From the NCBI GenBank assembly GCA_011322755.1, contig DRLZ01000163.1, positions 1 to 8,278 of the forward strand: DNA of 8,278 nt. The letters are read 5' to 3'. Position 1 is the stretch's first letter. The number at the start of each line of letters is the position of its first letter. Below are positions 7,169-8,278 of this stretch, one piece after another. The stretch comes from Crenotrichaceae bacterium. GTDB lineage: Bacteria > Pseudomonadota > Gammaproteobacteria > Methylococcales > DRLZ01. The translations under genes were made by a program, and so were the position numbers. Below the pieces are notes generated by a model, which saw only the letters and a program-made list of their open reading frames with translations, was not told the origin of the DNA and ran no database searches.

Positions 7169-7898
7169 TTAATCTGATTTTATCCCTGATTTTCGGTGCT
7201 TAATTCGGTAAGAATCATTCCCTGTTTCAATGATGTCACAGTGGTGAGTCATTCGATCCAGAAATGCTGCTGTGATTTTTGCATCAGCAAAAACCTGTAC
7301 CCATTCGCTGAACTTTAGATTGGTTGTGATAATCAGCGTGGTTCGCTCATAAAGTTGGCTGATTAAATGAAATCGCAACGCTCCACCTGATTTTGGGAAT
7401 GGTAGATACCCCAATTCATCAAAAATAACAGCATCCATCTGTAATGAGTTTTCTTGCCATTGTCCCGGTTTTATCTTGCTGTTTTTCCTGTTCGAGTCGG
7501 TTCACTATATCAACGGCATTAAAAAAAACCGCACTCGTTTTTCTTGATGCACTGCGGCTACACCTAATGCTCTAGCAAGATGTGTTTTGCCTGTTCCTGT
7601 GCCGCCAACGAGAATAAAGTTGTGTGCGTCGTCCATGAACTTTGCTGTTGCCAGTTGCTCTACCTGTTGTTATGAAAGCGAGTTTTCTCCCCATTCAAAG
7701 TTAAACAAATCACGATGAATGGGAAACCTGGCTACTTTCAATTGGTATCGTAGACTACGTGCATAGCGGTCTGTTACTTCGTCATTCACCAGCTGGCTCA
7801 ACAAGAGCGCTGGTGATAAATCTTGTTTTCTATGTGGCGATTCTGCTTTAATTTCAGCCCACGTTTCCGCCATTCCATAGAGGCATAAATCTTTTCAT
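7169..7898 (-). pseudogene. istB: istB pseudogene, IS21-family transposition helper ATPase
   Basis: IstB is the AAA+ ATPase that helps the IstA transposase select target DNA. The minus strand retains nearly all of it in pieces: a start region giving LCLYGMAETWAE, then the N-terminal region to 7673 (LSQLVNDEVTDRYARS, FPIHRDLFNFEW), then QLATAKF and Walker A GGTGTGKTH (about 7580-7606), then NAVDIVNRLEQEK, then Walker B DAVIFDELGYLPF and the C-terminal ITTNLKFSEW and FLDRMTHHCDIIETGNDSYR to the TAA at 7171-7169. Lesions are an extra A after the start codon (7892-7895), an in-frame TAA at 7672-7670 (probably a former CAA), an apparent two extra T in a run of eight (7521-7528), and one extra base near 7439-7444. 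The last two together restore the frame, so the 3' part is in phase with the 5' part. No intact ATPase can be made. Confidence 0.85.
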
Positions 7899-7902
7899 TG
7901 CG

Positions 7903-8064
7903 TCAGCAAATCATATGGACATTGTGTGCTCCCAATAAATGATCATAGCGTTGGCAATCGGCCTTTGGTTCGTTGTTGAGTTTTAAGTGATGACAAGCAG
8001 TGTCACCAACAATGCTAAAACAGCGCTGATGTTCAGCAATCGTTTCACCTTTTGCAACCACACT
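7903..8064 (-). pseudogene. C-terminal remnant of probable istA transposase
   Basis: An open minus-strand frame of 53 codons ends at TGA 7905-7903, just 4 nt before the istB ATG, as expected for the istA-istB pair. The readable protein includes VVAKGETIAEHQRCFSIVG and EPKADCQRYDHLLGAHN. The pattern of G-x-x-I/V-A-x-H-x-R-C-F/Y recalls the small beta domain near the C-terminus of IstA proteins, but the match is weak and comes from memory. Position is the stronger argument. The frame is cut upstream at about 8066 by the IS5-type element, so the DDE catalytic core is absent here. Confidence 0.5.
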
Positions 8065-8075
8065 AAGAAGCTGTC

Positions 8076-8105
8076 TGGTCAAAATTTATATTTTTATCAT
8101 ATAAT
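8076..8105 (+). promoter_or_regulatory. Candidate IS5-type transposase promoter
   Basis: A perfect TATAAT lies at 8100-8105, preceded by TGGTCA (8076-8081) at 18-bp spacing; that -35 matches TTGACA at four of six positions. The -35 would sit in the terminal inverted repeat region. The predicted start is near 8112, about 27 nt before the transposase ATG. Confidence 0.5.
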
Positions 8106-8138
8106 AAGCGTTTTAACATCAAGTAATTTCTTAAGACT

Positions 8139-8278
8139 ATGAACGACAGCGATATTTCAGATGACGAATGGGTGCTCATTAAACATTATTTTGATCCAGT
8201 CGATAACCGTGGGGGTGCAGGCTCAAAACACAGCAAGCGTGATATCGTCAATGCTATCTTCTACCTAAATAAGACGGG
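8139..8278 (+). CDS. IS5-family transposase, N-terminal part (DUF4096-type)
   Basis: The frame opens with ATG at 8139 and runs off the window after 46 complete codons. MNDSDISDDEWVLIKHYF and KRDIVNAIFYLNKTG match the typical N-terminal layout of IS5-family transposases: a D-L-T-D-x-x-W-x-x-I segment, a Gly-rich link, then R-x-x-x-N-A-I-F-Y-x-x-x-T-G. This N-terminal domain precedes the DDE catalytic core, which is not visible here. The ribosome binding site is weak. Whether the gene is intact, or split by a programmed frameshift as in some relatives, cannot be judged from this part. Confidence 0.85.
   Translation, partial: MNDSDISDDEWVLIKHYFDPVDNRGGAGSKHSKRDIVNAIFYLNKT

Larger units (their letters stand above)
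7129..8066 (-). mobile_element. Decayed IS21-family element, interrupted by an IS5-type element
   Basis: This block holds a broken istB and, just upstream of it, the end of a probable istA, in the istA-istB order of IS21-family elements. The istB-proximal end is placed at 7129, where a sequence starting TGTCAATCAGCATTG begins. TG termini are usual for this family, and the frame of the flanking gene fragment stops matching exactly there. The other end is not in the window because an IS5-type element enters at about 8067. Only about 0.94 kb of an element normally near 2.5 kb is visible. With istB disrupted, it is very unlikely to move on its own. Confidence 0.7.
8067..8278 (+). mobile_element. 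IS5-type insertion sequence, left part only
   Basis: The transposase start on the plus strand, a strongly AT-rich promoter region before it, and a candidate terminal sequence GAAGCTGTCTGGTC beginning at 8067 mark the left end of an IS5-family element. CTAA (8063-8066) directly before it fits the YTAR target duplication of the IS5 group, and TAA (8064-8066) fits the TNA of the IS1031 group. The right end is outside the window, so neither the inverted repeat nor the duplication can be confirmed. Confidence 0.65.

Noticed and set aside
7169..7438. Separate 89-residue ATPase-like gene
   Set aside because: It is the C-terminal half of the same istB pseudogene; its ATG is an internal Met of the Walker B strand, not a real start.
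7670..7873. Separate 67-residue gene
   Set aside because: It is only the N-terminal part of the istB pseudogene, ended by an internal TAA; the same frame continues directly into the IstB Walker A region.
1..8278. CRISPR array, tRNA, rRNA or defence/toxin-antitoxin system
   Set aside because: No regularly spaced repeats, no cloverleaf or rRNA-like stretches, and no recognisable defence or toxin genes were seen; the accessory content is explained by two insertion sequences and a gene fragment.

Overview
The window looks like a chromosomal segment of a moderately AT-rich gammaproteobacterium. The main evidence is a three-gene block on the minus strand, smc - zipA - ligA. ZipA is largely restricted to Gammaproteobacteria, and this gene order is known from Pseudomonas and relatives. 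I cannot name the genus. The conserved half gives no sign of a new system; the unusual part is the right-hand quarter, which is a pile-up of mobile-element remains.

Layout. Positions 1-1827 (minus) hold ligA, NAD-dependent DNA ligase, with 609 codons present and the C-terminal BRCT domain cut off by the window edge. Positions 1847-2800 (minus) hold zipA, and 2801-6316 (minus) hold full-length smc. The three genes are packed as one likely operon: smc TAA is followed directly by zipA ATG, and only 19 nt separate zipA from ligA. A 223-nt divergent intergenic region (6317-6539) carries a perfect TATAAT facing smc and a 10-bp inverted repeat. Positions 6540-6929 (plus) hold queF, the nitrile reductase of queuosine biosynthesis.

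To the right of queF the DNA changes character. Positions 7008-7128 (minus) keep only the last 40 codons of a gene that looks like the C-terminal beta-rich end of a secreted protein. That gene is cut at about 7128 by the end of a decayed IS21-type element. The element contains an istB pseudogene (7169-7898, minus) with three frame disruptions and one internal stop, and the C-terminal end of a probable istA (7903-8064, minus). The probable istA is in turn interrupted at about 8066 by an IS5-type element, whose promoter and transposase start (8139 onward, plus) run off the window. The inferred order of events is: IS21 into a secreted-protein gene, decay of the IS21 element, IS5 into its istA.

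Functionally, Smc organises and segregates the chromosome, ZipA anchors FtsZ at the division site, and LigA seals nicks during replication and repair, so the operon joins chromosome maintenance to division. QueF is metabolically unrelated and is simply divergently transcribed.
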